Positions 1-5,619 of a stretch of 8,214 nucleotides of DNA are shown in pieces (positions within the stretch are counted from its first letter, which is position 1; each line of letters begins with the position of its first letter). The DNA is from Acidobacteriota bacterium (lineage in GTDB: Bacteria; Acidobacteriota; Blastocatellia; RBC074). The notes beneath the pieces are model-generated. The model worked only from the letters and a program-made list of their open reading frames with translations. It did not search any database and was not told where the DNA came from. The DNA lies in NCBI GenBank assembly GCA_022614735.1, contig JAKEHZ010000256.1, positions 1 to 8,214 on the forward strand, given 5' to 3'. Both the position numbers and the translations under genes were made by a program.

Positions 1-78
1 CTTTCGGCTGGCGCGACAGATCGAGCGACTCTTCTTTGATTAAACGGACGCGGGTGACCGGCTCGTCAACCACTCCAG
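1..78. repeat. 78-bp exact direct repeat, copy at window edge
   Basis: Bases 1-78 are identical to 370-447; the match stops at 79 (g) versus 448 (c). The second copy encodes about residues 224-250 of the actin-like protein. This copy lies just past that gene's stop codon (80-82). The offset is 369 bp, a multiple of three, so beyond the stop this copy is in the same frame as the gene. The sequence between the copies (79-369) is not duplicated. Since the match begins at base 1, its true left limit is unknown. A contig-end artefact or chimeric join is the simplest reading; a real partial duplication is the alternative. Confidence 0.95.
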
Positions 79-79
79 G

Positions 80-1117
80 TTATCGAACTTCAGACATGGC
101 GGCGATGTAACAACCGCGTGCTGTTGCGGTGAGGGGATCGCTTGCTATACGAACGTCAGAGATTTGCACCGGGAAGCCACCCGATTTGATGGCCGTCTCG
201 AACTTATGGAGGAATCCGCGCGGTTTGGCGGTACCTCCCGAAAGCACGACGGGCACTGCGCGATCGATTTTCGGAAGCTGGCGCGAACTCTCGAACTCTT
301 CGCGTAGTTTGCTGACGAGCGAATTGATCACTTCTTCGTAATAGATGTGCAACGCACTCGTCACTTTATCTTTCGGCTGGCGCGACAGATCGAGCGACTC
401 TTCTTTGATTAAACGGACGCGGGTGACCGGCTCGTCAACCACTCCAGCAACACTCGAATCAATGTAATCGCCGGCCATCGGAAGGCTGAAAGTGAGCATC
501 GGGACGGAGAGAAATGCCACGCAGACGTTGCACATGCCGCCGCCGCAGCTGATACCGATGCCGGTGAAGTTCTCATTCTGCAGTTCAGCAAAAACGACGG
601 CGAGGCCTTCATTGACAGCCTTCGCTTCGTAACCGAGTGTTTGCAGGAAGCTTCTCAAGACAGCTTCGTGATAAACGAGATTTGTGTCTGCACCTTCACC
701 TTTGCCCGGGGCGCTGAAGCACAGTAACTCGTTCTTGCGCCCACGCGGTACGATAGATTCGATGATCGCCTGAATGATCTGCTGTCCCATCGGTTCCTGC
801 GGGTTGAGCACGCCATGCTGCATAGGTCGGCGCGGAACCGCATTGAAAAAACTCGCAAAACGTTCGGAGTCGTTACCGAAAACGAAAAGCTCCTTGCCGT
901 TCCTATGATAAACCATCTTGTTCTGCTGCAAGATGGCTTCAGTCATTTTTGAGTAGGGGACTCCGACGAAGGCATTGAGTTGGGAAAATGCCTTATGACC
1001 ACTCGGACCACCAGCCATCACAACACGACTTGTGCCAACGTCGAGTCCCACAGCGCCGATTTCGGCGATGTCGTGGTCTTTTTCGACCGTACTCGTCATT
1101 GTCTTGTTCTCTTCCAT
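80..1117 (-). CDS. Actin-like ATPase-fold protein (MreB/MamK-like), divergent
   Basis: A 345-residue protein with the layout of the bacterial actin/Hsp70 ATPase fold. The phosphate-1 loop is GLDVGTSRVV (24-33, Asp26). AVNEGLAVVFA (167-177) holds the usual catalytic-region Glu (Glu170). The phosphate-2 loop is ISCGGGMCNV (189-198). AGDYID (215-220) matches the MreB/MamK segment after phosphate 2, and VVLSGGTAKPRGF (290-302) is the adenosine motif. Length matches MreB and MamK (about 330-360). Family members form cytoplasmic filaments that position envelope synthesis, organelles or plasmids. Oddly, phosphate 2 has Ser190 where MreB has Asp in DIGGGT, and Met195 replaces the first Thr, so hydrolysis may be weak or altered. 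No N-terminal membrane helix is evident. The ATG follows GGAGG (1122-1126) at 4 nt; a second ATG at codon 7 is less well placed. Subfamily and role are uncertain. Confidence 0.88.
   Translation of the reverse strand: MEENKTMTSTVEKDHDIAEIGAVGLDVGTSRVVMAGGPSGHKAFSQLNAFVGVPYSKMTEAILQQNKMVYHRNGKELFVFGNDSERFASFFNAVPRRPMQHGVLNPQEPMGQQIIQAIIESIVPRGRKNELLCFSAPGKGEGADTNLVYHEAVLRSFLQTLGYEAKAVNEGLAVVFAELQNENFTGIGISCGGGMCNVCVAFLSVPMLTFSLPMAGDYIDSSVAGVVDEPVTRVRLIKEESLDLSRQPKDKVTSALHIYYEEVINSLVSKLREEFESSRQLPKIDRAVPVVLSGGTAKPRGFLHKFETAIKSGGFPVQISDVRIASDPLTATARGCYIAAMSEVR
370..447. repeat. 78-bp exact direct repeat, copy inside the actin-like gene
   Basis: This is the internal partner of the repeat at 1-78. 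It lies wholly within the actin-like coding region and encodes the stretch that starts near VVDEPVTRV and ends near SRQPKD. The protein reads smoothly through this copy, with normal actin-fold motifs before and after it, so this is the native location and the copy at 1-78 is the derived or artefactual one. Confidence 0.95.
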
Positions 1118-1252
1118 TATTCCTCCATATCTGCTCTTTCTGCGAAATGCTGTTTAGGCACCATTGGAATTAGAATGCAGAGATACAGGACGCTGAATAA
1201 AAAGGGCTGGCGATCGGGCAGCAATGCAGCGTTCGGGGGGGCGGGTTTTCAA

Positions 1253-1281
1253 ATTATGTACCCAGGCAATAACAATGAAAA
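1253..1281 (-). promoter_or_regulatory. Candidate sigma70-type promoter for the actin-like gene
   Basis: On the minus strand, TTTTCA (-35, plus 1276-1281) is separated by 17 bp from CATAAT (-10, plus 1253-1258). These match the consensus at 4 of 6 and 5 of 6 positions. The predicted start near 1246 would give a leader of about 130 nt before the ATG at 1117. A second -10-like TCTAAT lies closer to the gene but has a poorer -35. Prediction by eye only. Confidence 0.4.
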
Positions 1282-1296
1282 TCGCTTACTCCTCTG

Positions 1297-1330
1297 CAAC
1301 TACTGGGAGCGCAAGCGCTCCCAGTAGTTG
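1297..1330. repeat. Perfect REP-like palindrome (34 bp)
   Basis: The arms caactactgggagcgc (1297-1312) and gcgctcccagtagttg (1315-1330) are exact reverse complements around a central aa. The RNA would fold as a 15-bp GC-rich stem with a cAAg loop on either strand. Neither flank has a T-run, so it is not a classical intrinsic terminator. Its position between a gene end and the next promoter, and its form, resemble dispersed REP-type palindromes. It could still protect the 3' end of the amidase mRNA or slow polymerase. Confidence 0.85.
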
Positions 1331-1450
1331 TCAATGTTTCCGGTCGTCGTCCAGAACGACACGAACGACTCCTCAGAAAATTTGCCCGAGTACTCAGCCT
1401 CACGGCTCTACGTCCTGCAATTTCGTCTTCTGCTTTCTATATTCAGCCAT

Positions 1451-2992
1451 TCAATTATTGCCGGAATTGGCCGGACTATTGGTGACGGATGATCGCACCG
1501 TCAACGAAGATTTGCCGGATTCATCTTGCGCTGCGCGGAGCTTGCGCACTTTCTCGAGCTGCGCCATATAGCGATCACGCAGCTGGCGCCGCAGGAGTTC
1601 CGGATCGAGGCGGGCGCGCTCAGCCTGTTCCATGAACTCTCGATCAGCTCTGATTGCGCCTTCCCACAACTTATGACCGAGTTTTTCCAGAATCTCTTTG
1701 TCATATGTGAAGCCATAATCGCTGATGTTCGGCGGGAGAATTTTGTACTTATCAGACAAATCCATCGCTTCAAACGGGAAGTTGCGAACCCAGTCGTGAT
1801 GAAAAGCGATCAACATTTTATCGGGATTGACCGACACAATCCCGTGTGTTGTGCAATTTGCATCGTCAATGTTGTATAGGCTGCGCAGCACATGGGTCAA
1901 CTCGCGCCCTCTGGTGAGCTGGACCTCAGTCAATGTCTCTTCGAGCGAGTCGGCATTGACGCTCGATTCGAAACAAATCCCGATAAAGCTCTCATTCAAT
2001 CCGATGTAGGTATATTTGCTATCCGCCCAGATCGAATGGCCTGCGTGATGGGCCGCCTGGTCATCCCGGACGATGCGGTAGATTTCGCCGTAGCGGTCAA
2101 TCAAGTAGTTGTACGCCTTAGTGCGTCGAATATACTCGATCAGCCATTGTGATCGTTTTTGTATCCCCAGGTTATTATCAGCGGTAAATGGGACAATGTC
2201 GCTCTCCGATGTATGATAGACGATGCCGACAATGTCATGTCGCGGTTGATCACCCTCAGTGTCAGATCCGCGCGGTATTGCATAATAGCCGCGGGGATGG
2301 TTGTCGACTTCGTATTTGGTCAGAATCCGCGCGCCATTGCTATAACGCTCCAGCTCATTAGTCGTTTCGACAAGCCAGACATTTTCCGGTTTGTAGCCCT
2401 GCACAGACTTTACCCCTGTTGCGGCATAGGCAGTTCCCGCTCCCTGTCCGGTAGCCGTAACAACGATCGGCCCACGCCCACGCTGATACTTCTGCGCAAG
2501 ATAGGTGTTAACATGCCCCGCTGACCAGATGGCGAGCGAATATAACCCGAAGAGCAAGAGACCGACTACCATTACCCCACCCGCATAAAATGCGTGACGA
2601 ATTTGATAAATCAGGAGCCAGGTCCGAGCCGTGAGGGGCATTTCAATATTCTGTAAATAATGGCGCCGACTATTAGGCACAGCAGTTGCCAGCGCGCGCA
2701 ATTCCTCCATAATTGCCTTATAGAAACGCGCTTCGAGCAACCATTCATACAGTCGCGTTCGCTGGAGAAAACGGAAATGACGAAGCGAATATTGCAGTTG
2801 CTTGTGCCGTGCCACCTGTTTGGCAATCGTATTGTTGAGAAAGCGGAGACGCACCTCTGGACGATCAAACAGCATAGCATAGCGCTCGACGACCCTCGCG
2901 TAGACTTGTGCCGGATCCGCGCCTGTTTTACTGTCTTTCGCCCGCTCTTTTGATAATCGCTGGCCTTGTAAACCGATAATCTCAGTCTTCAA
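1451..2992 (-). CDS. Membrane-anchored N-acetylmuramoyl-L-alanine amidase-fold protein
   Basis: A 513-residue protein in three parts. The basic N-terminal region (1-133, rich in Arg and Tyr) is probably cytoplasmic. One membrane helix spans about 134-157 (GGVMVVGLLLFGLYSLAIWS). The Amidase_2/PGRP-like domain (about 250-405) should then be periplasmic, followed by a charged helical tail (430-490). Fold markers are IVYHTSES (His260, first expected zinc ligand), YNYLIDRYGEIYRIV (294-308), AAHHAGHSIW (313-322), SFIGICFE (335-342) and TTHG (His383, second ligand). The AmpD-type third ligand (Asp in KTD) is not at its usual place (Leu394 after Lys392); His398 in IAFHHDW may replace it. Such enzymes cut the lactyl-amide bond between MurNAc and the stem peptide. 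The start is TTG, with an in-frame TGA two codons upstream and a weak AAGAG-type site; the next in-frame Met is residue 40. It lies 47 bp after the SPOR gene, probably in the same transcript. Confidence 0.88.
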   Translation of the reverse strand: MKTEIIGLQGQRLSKERAKDSKTGADPAQVYARVVERYAMLFDRPEVRLRFLNNTIAKQVARHKQLQYSLRHFRFLQRTRLYEWLLEARFYKAIMEELRALATAVPNSRRHYLQNIEMPLTARTWLLIYQIRHAFYAGGVMVVGLLLFGLYSLAIWSAGHVNTYLAQKYQRGRGPIVVTATGQGAGTAYAATGVKSVQGYKPENVWLVETTNELERYSNGARILTKYEVDNHPRGYYAIPRGSDTEGDQPRHDIVGIVYHTSESDIVPFTADNNLGIQKRSQWLIEYIRRTKAYNYLIDRYGEIYRIVRDDQAAHHAGHSIWADSKYTYIGLNESFIGICFESSVNADSLEETLTEVQLTRGRELTHVLRSLYNIDDANCTTHGIVSVNPDKMLIAFHHDWVRNFPFEAMDLSDKYKILPPNISDYGFTYDKEILEKLGHKLWEGAIRADREFMEQAERARLDPELLRRQLRDRYMAQLEKVRKLRAAQDESGKSSLTVRSSVTNSPANSGNN

Positions 2993-3039
2993 GATTCAAC
3001 TCTTCTCAATGTAAAAAAGTTTTCGTTGACTTTTCTGCC

Positions 3040-4293
3040 CTATTTAGTAGTAACGATGAAATCTTCCAATATCCTTTTGGATTTCAGCTGGTTGCCATAG
3101 GTCGTCGCCTCCTCGCGAGTGGCGAAGCCACCGATCTGCACGCGATGCCAGGTGCCTCTGCCGGGTATCTCGGCTCTCACCACGCGTGCATCGATTTGGG
3201 AAGCTTTCAGACGATTCGCTCGCTCATCCGCCTGAGTTCTATCGCTGTAAGAGGCAACCTGAATCGTGATATTACCCTTGTTCGGCGTGGCCGGTGCAGG
3301 CGCCGGTATTGGGGACTGCGACGGGCCGGAGGGTCCAGTCACTGGCACTGGAGGGATATCAACAGGTTTTGCTCCACTCTTGTCAGTATTCGCAGGTTGA
3401 CTCTTGTCATCTACCGGTTGGGAAGGTTTGGGATTGATGACCGGAGGCGTAATGGTAGTCTTCGGATCATTGGCTGTAGCCGATTGATTTGTCTTCGCCG
3501 AATCAGCCGGTTGCGAGCCGGTTTCGCCAGATTTGACCGCCGCACCGGGCGCAGCAGCAGGCGCCTTCTCCCCTGCCTTTCCCCCTGATTGATTGCCTGA
3601 CGAAGGTCCACCTGTAACCAAATTTGTCGCCTGATCTTTGCGCTTGCCGATCATATCGCCAAGAAAATAGTAGGCAACGGAGATCAGCCCCCCGAAGATG
3701 AGGACGATTACCAAGATGCGAGCAAGTAACCCGCCGCGGCCCCCTGAGAACCCACTTGCCTGCTCTTCTTCCTCGATCGAATTTTCCGGCAGCACGGGCC
3801 ACCCCATAAACTCCGGCTCCGCTGAAGTTACATAATCCTGAGTCTCACGCTGGCGCGGCGTGCCCGTCCGAAAGCTCTCGATTGGCGTAGTAGGCTTCCT
3901 CTCGGTAGCTGAATAATCGTAAGCTGCAGTTGAGTCGTAGCCTGGCGTCGTAAAGACATCGTCATAGACACCCGACGATTCGTAGCCTGTTTGATAGTTC
4001 GACTGTGCCGGACGCGGGATATCGAGCACATCATCGAATTCATCGCCGATGCGTGTTGCATAAGCGTCAGGAGGCTGATTCAACTGCTGGCTGTCCGAAG
4101 CTTGGCTATTCGAAGTTTGGCTGGTGCCAGGGCTGGCTGCAAAGGGTAACCGTGCTGTTTGACGTTTGCCATTACTATCCGAACTAGATGGTTGGTCCAT
4201 ACTGACTTCGATTATTGTTGCACAGCGCGCGCATACTACTCGTAATGAATCAGCTTGATTCTCGAATTGGCATTTCGGACATATAACTTTCAT
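3040..4293 (-). CDS. Zinc-ribbon, single-TM, SPOR-domain protein
   Basis: A 417-residue bitopic protein. The N-terminus is a four-Cys zinc ribbon (Cys5, Cys8, Cys21, Cys24; CPKC and CARC knuckles), like the MJ0042 family. A long acidic, Ser/Gln/Tyr-rich linker follows (33-185), then one membrane helix (about 190-212), a Pro/Ala/Ser/Lys-rich linker (220-338) and a C-terminal SPOR domain (341-417: ITIQVASYSDRTQA, WHRVQIGGFATREEA). SPOR domains bind peptide-free septal glycan, so this end should be periplasmic and the ribbon cytoplasmic. The family includes FtsN and DedD, but the zinc ribbon sets this protein apart, so I give no symbol. Its ATG has GGGGAG at 4303-4308, 9 nt away. It is the first gene of a probable two-gene operon with the amidase; a promoter candidate lies at 4615-4643. 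The linkers are low complexity, but the frame is intact. The role in division or envelope remodelling is inferred. Confidence 0.92.
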   Translation of the reverse strand: MKVICPKCQFENQADSLRVVCARCATIIEVSMDQPSSSDSNGKRQTARLPFAASPGTSQTSNSQASDSQQLNQPPDAYATRIGDEFDDVLDIPRPAQSNYQTGYESSGVYDDVFTTPGYDSTAAYDYSATERKPTTPIESFRTGTPRQRETQDYVTSAEPEFMGWPVLPENSIEEEEQASGFSGGRGGLLARILVIVLIFGGLISVAYYFLGDMIGKRKDQATNLVTGGPSSGNQSGGKAGEKAPAAAPGAAVKSGETGSQPADSAKTNQSATANDPKTTITPPVINPKPSQPVDDKSQPANTDKSGAKPVDIPPVPVTGPSGPSQSPIPAPAPATPNKGNITIQVASYSDRTQADERANRLKASQIDARVVRAEIPGRGTWHRVQIGGFATREEATTYGNQLKSKRILEDFIVTTK

Positions 4294-4372
4294 ATCCTAA
4301 AACTCCCCACTCAGATGCCCGTTTCCAGGCACGTATTGAGACCGCATCAAACTCCAGCGCTCACATTTACAA

Positions 4373-4603
4373 TCAAAACCCGGTTCGCATGATTATGGCG
4401 TGCGGGGCGCGCGGCTGTTCGCTGTGAACACTGGAAGGCTTGGCCGGTTTGTTACTAGAAACGCCAGATTGTTGCACGGGGTTGACATTAACTGGCAGTG
4501 TCTGGCTAACGCCTAAAGAACTGATTTTGATTACGATCAATGCTCTGATCATTGCCCTGATCATTGCCAAAATCTTGAGAGGAAGCAGGCTCTTTACCCG
4601 CAT
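4373..4603 (-). CDS. Possible small protein (76 aa), unrecognised
   Basis: An ATG-to-TGA ORF of 76 codons within the regulator-SPOR gap. The N-terminal third is basic and hydrophobic (MRVKSLLPLKILAMIRAM, then IRALIVIKIS), so it could be a signal-like or membrane-active helix; the rest is polar and Pro/Ser-rich. The 12-bp tandem repeats fall in frame and give AMIR AMIR ALIV. Codons look unremarkable and resemble those of the neighbours. The ATG lies about 5 nt after the start predicted from the promoter at 4615-4643, so it would be almost leaderless, and no clear Shine-Dalgarno site is visible. I recognise no family. It may be only an open stretch in a regulatory region. Confidence 0.3.
   Translation of the reverse strand: MRVKSLLPLKILAMIRAMIRALIVIKISSLGVSQTLPVNVNPVQQSGVSSNKPAKPSSVHSEQPRAPHAIIMRTGF
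4527..4540. promoter_or_regulatory. Perfect FNR/Crp-family operator-like box
   Basis: The sequence TTGAT-TACG-ATCAA exactly matches the FNR consensus TTGAT-N4-ATCAA. It lies 190 bp beyond the 3' end of a Crp/Fnr-type regulator gene and upstream of the SPOR-amidase operon. Relative to the promoter candidate at 4615-4643 it would be centred about 75 bp downstream of the transcription start, which suggests repression or service to another promoter. The local regulator's recognition helix keeps only part of the FNR contact residues, so the match to this regulator is unproven. Confidence 0.5.
4533..4568. repeat. Three 12-bp tandem units with TGATCA cores
   Basis: Two identical units, ctgatcattgcc (4545-4556 and 4557-4568), follow a related unit, acgatcaatgct (4533-4544). 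Each carries GATCA, and the two exact units carry the palindrome TGATCA. The 12-bp spacing is close to one helical turn. The first unit overlaps the FNR-type box at 4527-4540. The array could be an iterated operator, or simply a 4-codon repeat if the small ORF is real. Confidence 0.75.
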
Positions 4604-4614
4604 TCCGAACGTCG

Positions 4615-4643
4615 ATTGTAACGCGAGAAATATACCGAGGCAA
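4615..4643 (-). promoter_or_regulatory. Candidate sigma70-type promoter for the SPOR-amidase operon
   Basis: On the minus strand, TTGCCT (-35, plus 4638-4643) and TACAAT (-10, plus 4615-4620) are 17 bp apart, matching the consensus at 4 of 6 and 5 of 6 positions. This is the best-looking promoter in the window. The predicted start is near 4608. It would drive the possible small ORF and then the SPOR and amidase genes. Prediction by eye only. Confidence 0.5.
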
Positions 4644-4729
4644 GGATAAATTGTGACAGGTCTTGAATTCCGGGGAACCCAGAACCGGGGCTGGTAGTAC
4701 GGTTATTTATTTTTCACTAAACCAATTTA

Positions 4730-5425
4730 CTACTCTGCCCCATTCATCGGGTTTTCTCGCAGGAACTGCGCCAGTAGCGGTAAGTTCGGGCGAATATCAC
4801 CACGTTTATAATCAATCAACCCTTGCTGACGAAATTCGATCATCATTCCCGTAACTACTTCGCGCGTGGAACCGATCAGTTCTGCAAGCTCTTCGTGAGT
4901 CAGCCTCACGCTGGACTCGTCTGCTCGCTCTGCATCGTTTGAAAGATCTAACAATGCCCGAGCCAAACGGCGATGATTATTGTCAAAAACTAGAGATTCA
5001 ATCTGGCGATGGGTTTCTGCCAAACGTCCGGTCAGATATTGCATTGCGGTCTGCATCATTCCCGGATCGCGGCGCGCCGCCTGCAAAAAATCCGCCACTC
5101 TTAAAACAGCGACACGTGTCGTGTCGAGTGCAACAGCTTCATCACTACGACGCTCTTCAATTCCCCCTCCGGCCAGGGCCAGTTCGCCGAAGATGTCATC
5201 TCGATAACGAATCGAAATGATCTTCTGCTGCCCAGCTGACGAAGTACGCGATATCTTCACCCTCCCCTTTAGGACAAGATAGATTTGTGTTGCCTGGTCC
5301 TCGAGCCCGTAAATCGTCATCCCTCGCCAGTAGGTGCGTTCGATGTGAGGAAGATTTAAGAGATTCGAGAAAATCAGCACACGAGGCTGTTCTTCAATCT
5401 TTAAACTCGTAGCATTGGCTATCAT
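4730..5425 (-). CDS. Crp/Fnr-family transcriptional regulator
   Basis: A 231-residue protein with an N-terminal cyclic-nucleotide-binding-like beta roll (about 17-125) and a C-terminal winged helix-turn-helix (about 150-215). IYLVLKGRVKISR (48-60) and the phosphate-cassette-like FGELAL...ERRSDEAVAL (79-100) are typical of the family; Arg93-Ser94 resembles the Arg-Ser/Thr pair that holds cyclic-nucleotide phosphate in Crp. A long dimer helix follows (110-147), then LTHEELAELIGSTREVVTGM (175-194). There is no cysteine, which rules out an FNR-type Fe-S cluster. In the recognition helix Arg188 and Glu189 match Crp Arg180 and Glu181, but Gly193 stands where Crp and FNR have Arg (Arg185, Arg213), so DNA specificity may differ. 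The ATG has AGGAGG (5430-5435) at 4 nt. Ligand and targets are unknown. It sits directly upstream of the SPOR-amidase operon, a plausible target. Confidence 0.93.
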   Translation of the reverse strand: MIANATSLKIEEQPRVLIFSNLLNLPHIERTYWRGMTIYGLEDQATQIYLVLKGRVKISRTSSAGQQKIISIRYRDDIFGELALAGGGIEERRSDEAVALDTTRVAVLRVADFLQAARRDPGMMQTAMQYLTGRLAETHRQIESLVFDNNHRRLARALLDLSNDAERADESSVRLTHEELAELIGSTREVVTGMMIEFRQQGLIDYKRGDIRPNLPLLAQFLRENPMNGAE

Positions 5426-5543
5426 CTCTCCTCCTTCCTTCTTAACTCCTTCGATTGTGTATTCGTTCAGATACTACGAGACCAACGTGCTTGCCGGTTT
5501 GGCCTATTCTCGACACAATCTTGGCAAAACTGATCTGTGAAAG

Positions 5544-5606
5544 CGAAAAACGCGAAAGATGTATTATGGGACGGTAGGCGACCTGCTGTAATTTTCGCGT
5601 CTTTCG
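5544..5606. repeat. Imperfect inverted repeat between the membrane-protein and regulator genes
   Basis: The 17-bp arms 5544-5560 (cgaaaaacgcgaaagat) and 5590-5606 (aattttcgcgtctttcg) pair at 14 of 17 positions around a 29-bp loop. It lies 14 bp after the stop of the bitopic membrane-protein gene. On the minus strand the distal arm ends with TTTTTCG, so it could serve as a weak terminator. The loop contains a promoter-like -10 (see 5563-5591), so an operator role is also possible. Confidence 0.5.
5563..5591 (-). promoter_or_regulatory. Weak promoter candidate for the Crp/Fnr-type gene
   Basis: On the minus strand, CATAAT (plus 5563-5568) lies 17 bp after TTACAG (plus 5586-5591). The -10 matches at 5 of 6 positions but the -35 is poor. 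The leader would be about 130 nt. It falls in the loop of the inverted repeat at 5544-5606, which adds some interest but no proof. Confidence 0.25.
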
Positions 5607-5619
5607 AGGTCTCCTTGCC

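Larger units (their letters stand above)
1118..1450. other. 333-bp intergenic region between the amidase and actin-like genes
   Basis: I see no convincing gene here on either strand. It holds a strong palindrome at 1297-1330, a minus-strand promoter candidate at 1253-1281 and the Shine-Dalgarno site of the actin-like gene at 1122-1126. The stretch 1331-1447 next to the amidase stop shows no clear signal. The layout suggests that the actin-like gene has its own promoter and is not simply read through from the amidase gene. Confidence 0.7.
4294..4729. other. 436-bp regulatory gap upstream of the SPOR-amidase operon
   Basis: This stretch separates the regulator gene from the SPOR gene. It holds, in transcription order, a promoter candidate (4615-4643), three 12-bp tandem units (4533-4568) partly overlapping a perfect FNR-type box (4527-4540), a possible small ORF (4373-4603) and the Shine-Dalgarno site of the SPOR gene (4303-4308). 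If the promoter is right, the SPOR gene has a leader of about 315 nt, unusually long. No recognised riboswitch was seen. No clean terminator follows the regulator gene. Confidence 0.6.

Noticed and set aside
980..1327. Plus-strand ORF of 115 codons across the actin-like gene start
   Set aside because: It overlaps the clear N-terminus and ribosome site of the actin-like gene and runs into the palindrome; no motif supports it.
1400..1450. A 16-codon minus-strand ORF (MAEYRKQKTKLQDVEP) starting directly after the amidase stop
   Set aside because: TGAATG spacing suggests coupling, but it is very short, has no Shine-Dalgarno site and could arise by chance.
2993..3039. Weak hairpin with T-run (AAAAGT ... 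ACTTTTTT) between the SPOR and amidase genes
   Set aside because: The stem is only about 6 bp and nearly all A-T, too weak for a terminator. It does not argue strongly against cotranscription.
3145..3588. A 147-codon plus-strand ORF antisense to the SPOR gene
   Set aside because: It is a shadow of the SPOR domain and the Pro-rich linker on the other strand; its Arg-rich low-complexity product has no recognisable domain.
4482..4510. Plus-strand TTGACA promoter-like site
   Set aside because: The -35 is perfect but no good -10 follows at 16-18 bp (about GCTAAC), and no plus-strand gene lies downstream.
4690..4718. Terminator-like stem (aaccg/cggtt) with T-rich tail on the plus strand after the regulator gene
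   Set aside because: The stem is 5 bp with a 12-base loop, and the T-rich side faces the plus strand, where no gene needs ending.
5453..5520. Inverted repeat gattgtgt ... acacaatc upstream of the regulator gene
   Set aside because: The 8-bp arms are 52 bp apart with no further pairing, which is easily expected by chance in a region of this size.
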